DNA of 64,000 bases from Trichosporon coremiiforme. Its lineage: Eukaryota > Basidiomycota > Tremellomycetes > Trichosporonales > Trichosporonaceae. This document shows positions 32,587-44,353 of this stretch, one piece after another. The number at the start of each line of letters is the position of its first letter. Position 1 is the stretch's first letter. Position numbers and translations under genes: made by a program. The stretch lies in the NCBI GenBank assembly GCA_039545355.1, contig BCJJ01000005.1:1787447-1851446 (forward strand), given 5' to 3'. The notes below the pieces were generated by a model that was not told where the DNA came from, did no database searches, and saw only the letters and a program-made list of their open reading frames with translations.

Positions 32587-33603
32587 ATGGACATCCCCAA
32601 GAACGGGGAGAGCAGCCGACTGCCGACGCAAGGGTCAGCGCCGGGGGCGCTTATTCTTCCCGAGTGGGATGGTGCGTTGAGAGCGGCTTGCGAGCTCAGA
32701 GATTGGTGCACCGCAGCTGACATGCAGTTCTTCCGCAAAAACACCTGCACTCGTCTCTCGACATGATCTCGCTCCTGCATCTCGATGGCCTGTACAACAC
32801 ATACGTGCGTCCGTACTTTGACCCGATCCCCGAGACGGACGACGAGGGCAACGAGAAGCCCACTCGCCAGAAGAAGAAGCAAGGCTTGAGCAAGGGCTAC
32901 GGTGTGCTGCTCGAGGACTGTATCGGTACGGTATCTCCTACATCACCTGTGCTAACGTGAAGACCCGGTACCGATGGGCGATCAGGCGGGGCAGTCGCTG
33001 CTGCCGCTGATAGGCGACTTCCTCGATCCTCCGGCCCCGATGCCGCAGCTGTACGAGGACGCGCTGACCGCGCTACCGGCGGAGGCGTTCCGGAGCGCGC
33101 GGCTCGAGGTCGGCCTCAAGACCGAGGGCTACGCCGGCGGAGAGAAGGTCGGCGTGCGCGAGGCTGAGGAGAGGAGAAGGAGGAAGAAGGCTCGCATGTC
33201 GCAGAGCGTCGCGCCTGACCTCCCCGAGCTCGCGAACCCGGGCGGCGCGATGCCGAGCCCCGCTCCACCCCGCCCCGGCCGTCCCTTCACGCCAGGTCAG
33301 CGCCGGCCATTCGGCACCCCTGGTTCGGGAATGAAGCCGCCGTTCCCGCGAGCAAGCGCACCGCCAGGCTACCGCCCCGGCACGCCTGGACGACCCGGCA
33401 CTCCTGGTCGACCTGGCACGCCGGGAGCGACCCCCGGCACGCCTGGCTACGCTCCGCACGGCGCATCCCACAGACCTGGCACTCCCGCCAAGCGACCAGA
33501 CAGCGAGCAGCCGCACGGCGCAGTCAAGCGTGTAAAGCACGGCGGCGGAAGCCGCAGCGCCAGCCCCGCCGACGTTGGCGTTAGAGCTGTCTTCAAGAGG
33601 TAA
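32587..33603 (+). CDS. Mediator subunit 19-like protein (Rox3/Med19)
   Basis: Probable subunit of the Mediator head that links activators to RNA polymerase II. Three exons (32587-32671, 32728-32925, 32963-33603) join in frame to 307 residues. The N-terminal core resembles fungal Med19: ISLLHLDGLYNTYVRPYFD, a lysine cluster RQKKKQGLSKGYGVLLEDC, then DPVPMG and PLIGDFLDPPAPMPQ. The C-terminal half is disordered and Pro/Gly-rich with tandem PGTPGRPG-like repeats and a basic patch (KRVKHGGGSRSAS) that looks like a nuclear signal. Assignment rests on layout and short motifs, so it is moderate; a homology search could point to another small nuclear protein. Confidence 0.6.
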
Positions 33604-33930
33604 TCTCAGTTTCGCGAGAGCGCCGGGGCTTGGGTGTGCTTGGGCGTCAGCCGTCTTGCCAGCTATGTTGGATGCGTCGATTTTAAGGCTCAGACGCCGG
33701 GCCGTGCTCCAACGGCAGGAACGCATGCTCTCAGCCACGATCGTGGACGCCCGGCGCCAGCATTCTCCTTCTGCACATTCGAGCTTGAGCAGCTTCTGCT
33801 ACACGAGTGGCGCGTACCGTGTAAATAAACCATCTAGATCATCGACACACAAGCAAACCAGTGGATAGCAAATCAAGTACATGTAACAATATAAGAAACA
33901 CTCTGTCTAGATACGCGCGGGAGACTGTAA
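33604..33930. other. Convergent 3' spacer
   Basis: About 330 bases between the facing stops of the Med19-like gene and the RRM gene, AT-richer after 33820. No gene seen. Confidence 0.6.
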
Positions 33931-35270
33931 CTAATGACCCTCAAACTCGTAATCGATGCCGGCGTCCTTGATCTTGCGCCTGCGCTCCTCTTGCCGCTTG
34001 AGGACCTTCTCGTCGGCCTTGGCCTGCTGCTCCTTTGTTCGGGGCTGGATGTCAGCTGGGCACTTGTTGAACTTCAGCTTGTCGCCAAAGCTTTACTCAC
34101 CTTGTCCTGGCGGACCTTCTCGAGACGGGCGCGGGGCACCTTGCGGAACTTCTTGTTGGCTCCGACCCAGAGTTCGGGGTGGATCTCGTCCTGGGAGATA
34201 ACGTTGCACTTGAGAATGTGACCCATAAGGAGGTAGTTGTTCATGGTCTCGGCGACGACCTCGGCGACAGGCAGCGAGCTAAACTCGATGTACGCGTAGT
34301 GCCTGCTAGCCCCGGACTTGGGGTTACGCGCGAGACGGAGGCGGGTGACGTCGCCGAACTGGCCGAAGTACTCGCGCATCTGGTCCTCGTAGAAGCCGTG
34401 CGGGATGCGGCCGAGGTAGATGGTGCCGCGGGCTGCGGTCTTCTGCTTCTGCGCGCGCGCGAGGCGCTTCGCAACGCTCTTGTCGTCCTTGGGCTTGGCG
34501 AGAGTCGAGACATCGACCTTCTTGCCCGCCTCGCGCACCGCCACGTCCTCGGCGTCACTGTCGTCGTCGGACGAGTCGGCACCGCCGTCCTCGCTCTCGG
34601 TCTCGAAACCGAGCACCTCCTCGTCATCCTCCTCCTCCTCTTCAGGCTCAGGCGAAGGCTCCTTCGCCTTCTTGCCCTTGGCAGCAGCCTTGGGCGCAGC
34701 CTTCGCAGCGGCCTGCTTGGGCGTAGCCTTCGCAGCGGCCTTCTTGGACGTCGGCTCGTCGTCGATAAAGTCCTCGGCGGTCTTGCGCTTCTTGCCCTTG
34801 CTCACCGGCTTGTCCTCGACGTCGTCGACGAGGAGCTCGCCCGCGTTCTCGATCATCTCATCAGCCTTGGCCTTGACCTTGGCAGCGGCCGTCTTCCCCT
34901 TCGCGAGCGCCTTCTGTCCGCGGCTAGCGGTCGCAGTGACCTCGGGCTCGACGTCGTCAATGAGTAGCTCGGACGCGTTCGTGAGGACCTCGTTGACCTT
35001 GGCCTTGGCCTTGGACGCGGCCTTCTTGACGGAGGCACCGAGCTTCTGAGCCTTCTCGAGAGTCGTCTCGGCGGCGGTCTCGGCCTCAGCCTCGACCTCG
35101 GCCAGCTTGGCCTTCGCGGTCTTCGTCGTCTTAGCGGTCGCGGCCTTGGTGGCCGTCGCAGGAGAGGCCTTCGCCTTGGCGGGCGAGGCCTTGGCCTTTG
35201 AGCCGGCGGCGGCCTTGACCTTCTTCGACACGGCGGGCGCGGCCTCGGACGGGGCAGCGCGTTTCGGCAT
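33931..35270 (-). CDS. NOP15: Nop15/NIFK-like nucleolar RRM protein
   Basis: Acts in maturation of the large ribosomal subunit (ITS2 region) in the nucleolus. Two exons (35270-34101, 34044-33931) give 427 residues. The first 260 are a Lys/Ala-rich histone-tail-like region with repeated AKA/SPAKAK blocks and an acidic stretch (EPEEEEEDDEE). One RRM follows, with RNP2 IYLGRIP and RNP1 HYAYIEF, and then the NIFK/Nop15 signature MGHILKCNVI and ELWVGANKKFRKVPR. The second exon ends AGIDYEFEGH, also typical of the family. The long basic extension is bigger than in yeast Nop15 (220 residues). Confidence 0.88.
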
Positions 35271-35975
35271 CGTTGGTGGTGCTGTGGTGTTGTGGAACGG
35301 AGTGGTGAGATCCAAATTCCTCGTGTGAGCCGCCCTCATGAGCCTAGCGCAACCGAGGTCAGATGGCCTGCCAAAATCCAAAATTTCTTGTTACGTAACG
35401 CTCATGTCTAATCTCGCGGCATTTCAAGAGGGACTAATCCGGTCATTAGAACCCTGATTAGGAAATAGCTCTTCTGCAGGCGTGTTCTTGACACAGTAAT
35501 TCATCGCCTGCTCGCGTTTCCTTCTTGTACAGAGGTGGAATGCTTGATCAGGACGAGCTCGAAGAGATGTCCCGAGGCACATTAACTTGGTTTAAGCGGT
35601 GGGATGAGAGCTTCGGGAGAGGGTTTGCGTCATGGTCTGGCGGCCTCCACCGACCTCCACCGTCTTGTGACTGGGGCCGGCGGTGAGGCAGTCGCTCACC
35701 GGCCAGCCGCTGCCGCCCTTCTCCGGTCTGCTTATGCAGCATTTTCGGCAAGCCCCTCGCATGCTTTGTTCGCGACCACACTGACCCCTGCCGCTACCAC
35801 TCTCCAAGTTGATATCAACTTTGGCCACCCACACTGACACGCGCTGTCTCGCGACGACTTGAGCTCTTAGTCTCTTTTTTCCGCCCACCAGCACCACTGC
35901 TCCAAAACTTTAGCCTCGCGGCCCCGCCTTGAGCCCCAATCCGCACGAGTCCGAGGCGCGGCGCTCACCACCACC
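35271..35975. other. Divergent promoter RRM gene / ABC transporter
   Basis: About 700 bases between divergent starts. A plain intergenic region with no further gene seen. Confidence 0.55.
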
Positions 35976-38900
35976 ATGGATGGCATGCAGTGGTACGCTG
36001 CCGCTGAGCTCGCGCAGCTTGCAGCGGCGGCCAAGGGCCACGGCAACGATCGCCCGCCCGGAAAGCCGACGTGTCGTTGGCCCCCGCAGGTCGTGTCAGG
36101 CGACCGCCAGGTTGACTTCACCGAATGCTTCGAGCTCACCGTCCTCCTGCCCCTGCCGATTCTGATCGCTTTGATCTCGTCGACAATCAGCGTTGTGTCG
36201 ACTTCTAAGAGGCTCCGTAGGGTCGGGCCGGACGGCATCGACTGGATCAAGCGCAGCTCGCGGAGCGAGCGCGTCGCCAAGGTCAAGACTGTAGGTAGCA
36301 GAGGTTTCGGTTGACCTGACAGCAGTTCCTGTTCGCGTTCGCCTCGCTGCTGGCCGCCGCCTGTGCTGGCCTCTCGGTCCCGCAGATCAAGACCTCGCCC
36401 TACCCGTTCGCCCACTACGTTCTTCTTTCTCTGACCCTGGCGCTGTTCGCGAAGCTCGTGTGGATCAACCACCACACCTCGCGCACCTCATCGACGATCG
36501 TCCTCTTGTTCACCCCGCTGTACTGGATCGTGACCGCGATTGCTATCCGCACCCAGATCCTGACCGGTGTCTTTGACAGTCACACGAAGGGCTCGACTAC
36601 CGGCCGCCTCGTCATCGCGCGCGAGGCGCTCTGGATCGCCGCGATTGGTATCGCGACCTTTGCGTTCCTGCTCGAGCTCTACTCGCCCGAGAAGAAGTGG
36701 AAGGCGTTCCGCGCTCCGTGGTCCGCGCGGAAGATCCAGCTCGACGAGGAGGAGGAGCCCGACACGGTCGACGGCGAGGTCGTCGTCAAGGAGAACGATG
36801 AGATCGAGTCCCCTGTCAACACGGCCAACATCTACGAGCGCCTCACCTTCTCCTGGCTTACGCCGCTGCTCTCCCTCGGCACCAAGAAGTACCTTGGCGA
36901 AGAGGACATGTGGCAGGTTCCCCCGCAGGACTCGGCCGAGGCGCTGTCTGATCGCCTCGCCGCGGCCTGGGAGGAGCAGGTCCAGCTCGTGAAGCAGGGC
37001 AAGAAGAAGGAGCCCTCGCTCAAGGTCGCACTCTTCAAGGCGTACGGTCTTACGTATGTCATCGCCGCGTTCATGAAGGGCATCTACGACTGCCTCAGCT
37101 TTGCCCAGCCCCAACTGCTCCGCCTCCTCCTCATCTACGTCTCGAGCTACGGCACCGACCGCCCCATGAGCCCAACCGTCGGCTTCGGGATCACGATTCT
37201 CATGTTCCTGACTGCCAACCTCGCGACGGCGCTGCTGCACCAGTACTTTGATCGCTGCTTCATGACGACGATGCGCGTCAAGACTGGCCTCATTACTCTG
37301 ATCTACCGCAAGTCGCTCCGCCTCAGTCTCAGCGAGAAGTCTGGCCGCACCTCGGGCGACATTGTCAACCTGCAGAGCGTCGACGCCGTGCGCATCGCCG
37401 ACATTGCGCAGTACGGTAACATTGCCTGGTCTGGTCCGTTCCAAATCATCCTCGCGTTCGTGTCGCTGTACCAGCTCGTCGGCTGGCAGGCGTTCATGGG
37501 TGTCGCCGTCATGGTCATTTCGCTGCCGATCAACACCTTCTTGAGCCGTATCCAGAAGCGCCTGCAGCGCCGGCTCATGGGCATCAAGGACGTGCGCACG
37601 CGCCTGATGAGCGAGATCCTGAACAACATCAAGTCGATCAAGCTGTACGGGTGGGAGAAGGCGTTTGCGGAAAAGGTCTTCACGGCGCGCAACGACATGG
37701 AGCTGCGCATGCTCCGCCGCATCGGTATCGTGTTCTCGTGCAGCAACTTCTTCTGGGCGACGATCCCCTTCCTCGTCGCGTTCGCGACCTTCAGCACCTT
37801 TGTCTTCACGGCCGACCGACCCCTCACGTCCGAGATTATTTTCCCCGCCATCTCGCTCTTCACCCTACTCTCGTTCCCGATGAGCGTGTTCAGCAACATC
37901 ATCAACAGCATCATTGAGGCGACCGTGTCTGTTGGCCGTCTCGAGAAGTTCCTGAACGCGGACGAGCTCGACCCCAACGCCCGCAAGCAGATTGCCCCCG
38001 AGGACGACCCCAAGGGCGAGCCCACGCTCGGCGACAAGGCCGTGAGCATCAAGAACGGCGAGTTCCGCTGGATCAAGGACTCGACCGTCCCGACGCTCGA
38101 AGACATTGACCTCGAGGTCAAGATGGGTGAACTTGTCGCGGTCATTGGCCGCGTCGGCGACGGCAAGTCGTCGCTTCTGAACGCGATTCTCGGCGAGATG
38201 AACCGCTGCGAGGGCACCGTTGTCGACCGCGGCGACATTGCGTACTTTTCGCAGAACTCGTGGATCATGTCCGCCACCGTCAAGGACAACATTGTGTTTG
38301 GCCACCGCTTCGACCCGGTCTACTACGACAAGGTGCTTGACGCTTGTGCACTGCGAGCCGACCTCGCCGTCCTGCCGATGGGTCACATGACCGAGGTCGG
38401 CGAGAAGGGTGTCTCATTGTCCGGTGGCCAGAAGGCGCGTATCTGTCTCGCGCGTGCCGTCTACGCGCGCGCGGACATTTATCTGCTCGACGACCCGCTG
38501 AGTGCCGTAGACGCGCACGTCGGCCGGCACATCTTCGACCACGTCATCGGCCCGCACGGCATGCTGAAGAACAAGGCGCGTATCCTGTGCACGAACGCGG
38601 TGAACACGCTGCAGCAGACGGACCAGATCCTCATGCTGCGCCGCGGGATCATCGTCGAGCGCGGATCGTACGAGCACTGCATGTCCAACCCGAACTCGGA
38701 GGTGTACAAGCTGATCACGGGTCTGGGCAAGCAGTCGGCCGACGGCAGTGAGGAGGCCTCGGACCAGACTACGCTCGTGCCGAGCGACAGCGACAGTGTT
38801 GAGATTGAGGAGGACGGCATTGGCGGCTCGGGTGCCGAGCTTAAGAAGCGCCGCACCAGCGCGAGCGACCGTCGCGCGTCCGTGCTGTCCATCGGCCAGG

Positions 38901-40825
38901 CGAAGCGCGCAATCATCCGCGACCTCCGCGAGAGCGCCAAGCCCAAGGAACACGTCGAGAAGGGCAGTGTCAAGAAGACAATCTACAAGAAGTACATCGG
39001 CGCCGCGGGCATCGCAGGCATTTTCATCTTTGTCGTCTCGCTGTCGCTCGGCCAGGGGTCGGGCATTCTGTCCAACTACGTGCTGCGTGACTGGGGCCGC
39101 GCGAACACGCGTGCGGGCCACAACGTCCGCGTCCCCTTCTATCTGACGCTGTACGGTATCACTGGCTTCTCTTCCGCCGCGCTCAACGTCTTCGCCAACG
39201 TCACGCTCAAGCTCTACTCTGGCCTGCGTGCCGCGCGTATCATGCACGACGCGAGCTTTGCGGCGCTCATGCGCTCGCCCCTGTCTTTCTTCGAGCAGAC
39301 TCCGACGGGCCGCATCCTGAACCTGTTCTCGCGCGACATTTTCGTCATCGACGAGGTGCTCGTGCAGGCTCTGGGCGCGTTTACGCGCACGTTCATTCAG
39401 GTGCTCGGTGTCGTTGTCGTCGTCGGCCTCGGCGCGCCCCCCGTGCTCATCGTCTTCATCCCCCTCGCGTTCATCTACCGCATGGTTATGCGCTACTACC
39501 TCGCGACGTCGCGCGAGCTGAAGCGCCTCGATGCCGTGTCGCGCTCACCCATCTTCTCCTTCTTCGGCGAGACGCTCGCCGGCCTCCCCGTCATTCGCGC
39601 GTACAGGCAGCAGAAGCGCTTCAACGCCAACAACGAGGCGCGCGTAGACCGCAACCAGTCCTGCTACATGCCCGCCATGGCGATCAACCGCTGGCTGGCC
39701 GTGCGCCTCGAGTTCCTCGGCTCGTGCCTCATGTTCTCGACTGCGCTCGTGTCCGTCACCGCGCTCGTGTATCACTTCCCGATTGACGCCGGCCTCGTCG
39801 GTCTCCTCATGACGTACACGATCAGCGTGACTGGATCCCTGAACTGGCTCGTGCGCTCCGCGTCCGAGGTCGAACAGAACATTGTCTCCGTCGAGCGCGT
39901 GCTGGGGTACACCGACCTGCCGTCCGAGGCGCCGTTGGAGATCGCGCACACCAAGCCGCCCCCCGACTGGCCGCAGAATGGCAACATCGAATTCGACCAG
40001 TTCTCGATGCGCTACCGCCCCGACCTCGACTGCTGCCTGAAGGAGGTCAGCGTCGACATCAAGGGCGGGTCGCGCGTCGGCATCGTCGGCCGCACCGGCG
40101 CCGGCAAGTCGAGCATGACCCTCGCCCTGTTCCGTATCCTCGAGGCCGCTGGTGGCCGCATCATCATCGACGGCATCGACATTAGCACGATCGGCCTCGG
40201 CGACCTCCGCCACGCGATCAGCATCATCCCCCAGGACCCGCAGCTATTCGAGGGCTCCCTCCGCTCCAACGTCGACCCTACTGAACAGTCGAGCGACGCT
40301 GCAATCTGGACTGCACTCGAGCAGGCCCATCTCAAGGACCACGTGATGCGCAACATGGGTGGCACTCTGGATGCGGAAGTGGCGGAGGGTGGCACCAACC
40401 TGTCGGCCGGCCAACGTCAACTTGTTTGCTTTGCGCGCGCTCTTCTTCGCAAAACAAAGATCCTCGTGCTTGACGAAGCGACTAGCAGCATTGATTTGGC
40501 GACTGACGCGGCCGTGCAGACGATTCTGAGAGGTGCAGACTTTGCCGGAGTGACGACCTTGACTATCGCGCACCGCATCAACACGATCATGGACTCTGAC
40601 ATGGTGTTGGTGATGGACCAGGGCCGTGTGGCGGAGTACGACACGCCCGAGCATCTGCTCCAGAACCCCGAGAGCATCTTCGCGACGCTTGTGGAGGAGG
40701 CTGGTCTCGGGAAGAGCACGTCGGCGTCGCGCGCCGTCAGCCGGCAGCAGAGCCGCGCGCCGAGCCGCTCCGGCTCCCAGCGGGGCGAGAAGCGTGACGG
40801 CGGCAACACTTCCGCTAAGAAGTGA
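35976..40825 (+). CDS. ABC transporter, subfamily C (MRP/Ycf1/Bpt1 type)
   Basis: ATP-driven exporter of glutathione conjugates and other organic anions, usually in the vacuolar membrane. Exons 35976-36290 and 36326-40825 (35-nt intron) give 1604 residues. An N-terminal TMD0 with several membrane segments and an L0 linker precede two TMD-NBD halves. NBD1 (about residue 705) has Walker A GRVGDGKSS, signature LSGGQKARICLARAVYA and Walker B IYLLDDPLSAVD, with Asp in place of the catalytic Glu as in ABCC proteins. NBD2 (about 1355) has GRTGAGKSS, LSAGQRQLVCFARALL and LVLDEATSSID. The linker between halves is Ser- and Asp/Glu-rich and likely phosphorylated. The C-terminal tail is Ser/Arg-rich. All catalytic motifs are intact. 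Substrate cannot be told from sequence. Confidence 0.95.
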
Positions 40826-41101
40826 ATTTTGAATCAATAGACATGTCCCTAGAGCGTCTTCCGAGCATGGGCCATACGTATGCATAGTAAATAGTCTTGT
40901 GCCGTGGGCTTCTGAGCTGCAGAAGAGGAGGCGGGCAAGTGGTCGTTGGTGGTAGCTGTCAGGCGGGCAGTTTGCTCCCGCCCTGGGTGTTGCCACCGAC
41001 ATCACTCGGCGACCGCGTCAGACCCTTAGGCTTCGGGATCGACGACGAGCCTTGAACTTAGCTTTGCATACTCTACGACGGAACTGAAAGGAACGCGCAA
41101 C

Positions 41102-41993
41102 ATGCGGCTGTGGATCGCATTCCTGCTCGCCGTGCTCAGCGCCGTGCAAGTGCGCGCGGGCATGCTCTCCGACTCGTCCCTGTACTACTGCAAGTGTGAG
41201 TGTCACTAAACGCGTCCTTTGGTTCTCCGAAAGTCTCTGCTCTGATCTGGTCCGACTCAAGTGTCGCGGACACCGAACTTCTCTTTCACTTGACCCCGGA
41301 GTCACCTCGGCGCAGCTCAGCTCAGTTCATCCATTTCTGCCATCTCGATCCTCAGCTATAAAGATGTATTCATTAGCTAACCCCAGGCATCTGTTTCGAC
41401 AACAGCACGATCATCCCCCTCTGGCGCCCCGAGCTGCTGCAGGATCCTTCCAAGCCGTGTCTGTCCTGCACACGGCAGTTCTGCCTCGACCAGAAGCTCC
41501 CGATCTGCAAAGGCGCCGAGGTGCCCGAGCTCGACCCCGACGTTGGCACGGGCACAGAAGGCGACGTCGAGGCACGCTGCTTTAAGCGCGACTCGAAGAG
41601 GGACGAGTTTGTCGTCATCGCCTTTGTGGTCATTACGGCCGGACTGCTGCTCTTCGCCAAGGCGCGGAGTAAGTGAGTATCTGCGAACATTCTTTCTCAT
41701 CTTGATCATCGTTCCTGCGCGCCGACGGTTGTTGTCTGCAGTTGCAAACTGTAAGATTGAGATCTGGACTTCATAGAAGCGACAGGCTGGCTCCAGACCA
41801 CTAGCCCAGCTGTGGTTCTTCTTTCTCTCAAGCTGACAGCAGACTCCGCCGCGAGATCGAACGTAACGGCCGCCCGAACACCCCGAGAGAGTGGCTCGAA
41901 GCTGTCCTCCCCAACTTTATCAGGCGGCGGTACTTTGACGGTGCGCCGACGCGACAAGCCTACGCGCCCGTGTCGTTAGGCGGGACGTCGTGA
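41102..41993 (+). CDS. Conserved cysteine-rich type I membrane protein
   Basis: Three exons (41102-41195, 41387-41672, 41843-41993) join in frame to 176 residues. A signal peptide (MRLWIAFLLAVLSAVQVRAG) leads to a lumenal domain with closely spaced cysteines (YYCKCICFDNSTIIPL, then CLSCTRQFCLDQKLPICKG and a later Cys in ARCFKRDSKRDE). One membrane segment (FVVIAFVVITAGLLLFA) and a basic cytosolic tail of about 45 residues (IERNGRPNTPREW...) follow. NST is a potential N-glycosylation site. I recall similar unannotated proteins in ascomycetes and basidiomycetes, but no function. The even Cys pattern suggests disulfides in the ER or endomembrane lumen. Confidence 0.82.
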
Positions 41994-42433
41994 CCTCACC
42001 CTACGACGAACGACGCAGAAGACACCGATGAGCGGTGCAACTTAGACTTGAGGTCTCCCACGATATTTCCTTCGCTCGACTTGGCAGATCCTCATATTAG
42101 ACTAGCAGGTTAGCAGAGACCCGAGTAGGTGAGCGAAGTAGCGGCCCAACAGCTGCAGAGTACACTACATATATCTCTATGCATTCAATTCATAATTGTG
42201 AGATTCAACTGCAAGGACTACTGATTGAGTGTGCACAACATGAACTGAACCGGTTGGCGTGGTCCCAGCGCGATGCTAGGGGCTACATTACTTGTCATGC
42301 GGGCAAGCGGGCTGGGCCAGCGACAGGCCCGCATGATGGGTGGACCGCAAGCGCGACCGTCGGCCAGCAGGAGATGCCGCCCGCCACGGCAATGGCGCCC
42401 ACCGCGCTGCGCGCGAGGCGCAGAGAGGGCCGC
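41994..42433. other. Convergent 3' spacer before eRF1
   Basis: About 440 bases between facing stops of the Cys-rich membrane protein and eRF1. No gene seen. Confidence 0.55.
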
Positions 42434-44008
42434 TTAGATGTCCGAGTCCTCGTCGGAGCCGTAGAACTCGTCGTCAAAGTCCTCAAAGTCGCCCATGTCC
42501 TCGAACGCGACCTTGTAGCGGAGGAGGCCGCCGATGCCGCCAAAGCCCTTGACGAACTGGGAGCCCTCCTGGGACTTGTTCGTGACGAACTCGAGCGTAG
42601 CACCGAAGTTCTTGTACTCCTCGGCGAACCACTCCAGGAGCGGCTGGGGGTCCTTGACCATCTCCATCTCGTTGCCGGTAGACTTGTCGATGAACTGCTC
42701 GCGGTCCTTGTCGTCGGGTTTTGAGAAGACGATGACCTCCTCGCCCGCCGCGTTGCGGAGCGTATTCCTGATCGTGTCGAGCTGCTCCCACACGATAAGC
42801 GTCTCGACGGCTCCCATGTCGAGCGCCTTGAGCGTGTCGCTGATGCCGAAGCAGTACTTGCCCGTGTCGAGCGCAATCTCGTCAAAGTACTTCTGGATCA
42901 GCTTCTTCTCCTGCACGAACTTGACGTTCGCGAGCGAGTCGGCCGCAAGCTCGATGGCCTGGTTGAATCCGTTCTCGCCACCGTACGAGACGTCGACGAC
43001 CTTGACGACCTTGGCGAGCAGTCGTCCGTCGAACAGGTCGGACGACGACAGGTCCGTCTTGAGTTCGGCGGAACCGGCAAGCACGAGACCGGCGACGTTG
43101 ACCTTGTCGTTCGTGATGAAGTGCTGGACCGCAAGCTCGGCGACCTTACGAACGTAGTTTCGACGAGCCTCCTCACGGAGACGCGAGAAACGCAGCGCGG
43201 ACTGACCACCACGACCGTGCTTCTTCGGAAGGTCGACGTTGAACTTGTACAGGACCTCACGCGTGTTGCCCGAAAGCGTACCGAACAGCGATCCGTTACC
43301 GTCCATGATGATGAAGCCCCACTTCGAGTCGGTCTCGAGCAGCTCCTCAAGCGCCTCGACGTGGAAGCGCGAGTCGCACATGTACAGCGACGTGTTGATC
43401 GGCTTGAACGGCTCGAGGGCGAACGAAATCTTCTTCTCCTTGCCCTCCTCGTTCAGCACCGTTCCGACGAACACACAGAGACCGTTGTCCGGCACACGGT
43501 TGTACAGCTTGAGCTTCTGCTGCGTCGACGTGATGGCAGACAGCACCGAGAGTCGGTTCACACGCGACTTGATGTTCGACGCCGTTCCGTACTCGGTCGT
43601 AAGCATGTTGCTCGCCTGCGAGATCTGCGAGCCTGTTCGTCAGCTGAAGCTCAAGGCGACCGCAGCACAGCTGCAGCCAGCAGCCCTCCGAACTCACGGG
43701 GAGGGAGAATAAGGGTGATACACGAGGTACCGGCTCCACGCGACGCCGCAAGCATGTTGAGCATCTTGCGGTAACGCCAGACCTAGTCTGTTAGCTGCTG
43801 CGCATGCATGGTTCGGTCGTTGGCGGCGGCGGCAGCTCCGTAAGCCGCCCCCGATGTCTTCTTGCGTTGGGGACGTGTCGTTCACCGCCGGGGGGCGTCG
43901 TTACTGCGCGCGCATCGGCCGAAACTCACCTCAATGGCCTGATCGGTCTGGGGGTTGTCAGCTGTGCTTCCGGCGATCGGCAAGACTCACCTCCTCGGCA
44001 GTCGACAT
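42434..44008 (-). CDS. SUP45: Eukaryotic peptide chain release factor subunit 1 (eRF1)
   Basis: Recognises all three stop codons in the ribosomal A site and triggers release of the nascent chain with eRF3. Four exons (44008-43991, 43947-43930, 43782-43698, 43632-42434) give 439 residues, matching human and yeast (437). The stop-codon recognition motif NIKS is at residues 60-63, YMCDSRF (the YxCxxxF motif) is intact, and the catalytic GGQ is at 182-184. The acidic C-terminus ends DEDSDI, which binds eRF3. The first two coding exons are only 18 nt each (MSTAEE and TDQAIE). All motifs are standard, so the organism uses the normal code for termination. Confidence 0.97.
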
Positions 44009-44353
44009 GGTGGCTTCTGTGTCTTGTACGGGGGTGCTGTCGGAGTCTCTAGGGTTGCCGCTGTCGTCTGGCGGCTTTTGGTGCTGTTGTTGTTACTACA
44101 AACAGCTGCTGGTATAATGACAGGACAATCATGACCTGGTGGCAAGGTCAAAAGTCCAACCCTGGGGGGCTTTGCGGATTTTTCACTTGTGGCACCCACG
44201 CCGCCGAGCGTTATAAATGCACCCAAGACTTGAAAATGCAACGACATTTTGTAATCGACTTCCATATCATACGACATCATGCATACAAGAAAGTGAGGGG
44301 AACAGTGACATTGCAGACATGCGAACCGTGTGCAGCGAGGCTGTTGCACGCAT
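44009..44353. other. Spacer upstream of eRF1
   Basis: About 345 bases between eRF1 and the nitrilase stop, both leftward. No gene seen. Confidence 0.5.

Noticed and set aside
32762..32925. Independent short gene starting at the ATG 32762
   Set aside because: Splicing 32671 to 32728 joins the upstream exon in frame and this ATG becomes an internal Met of the Med19-like protein.
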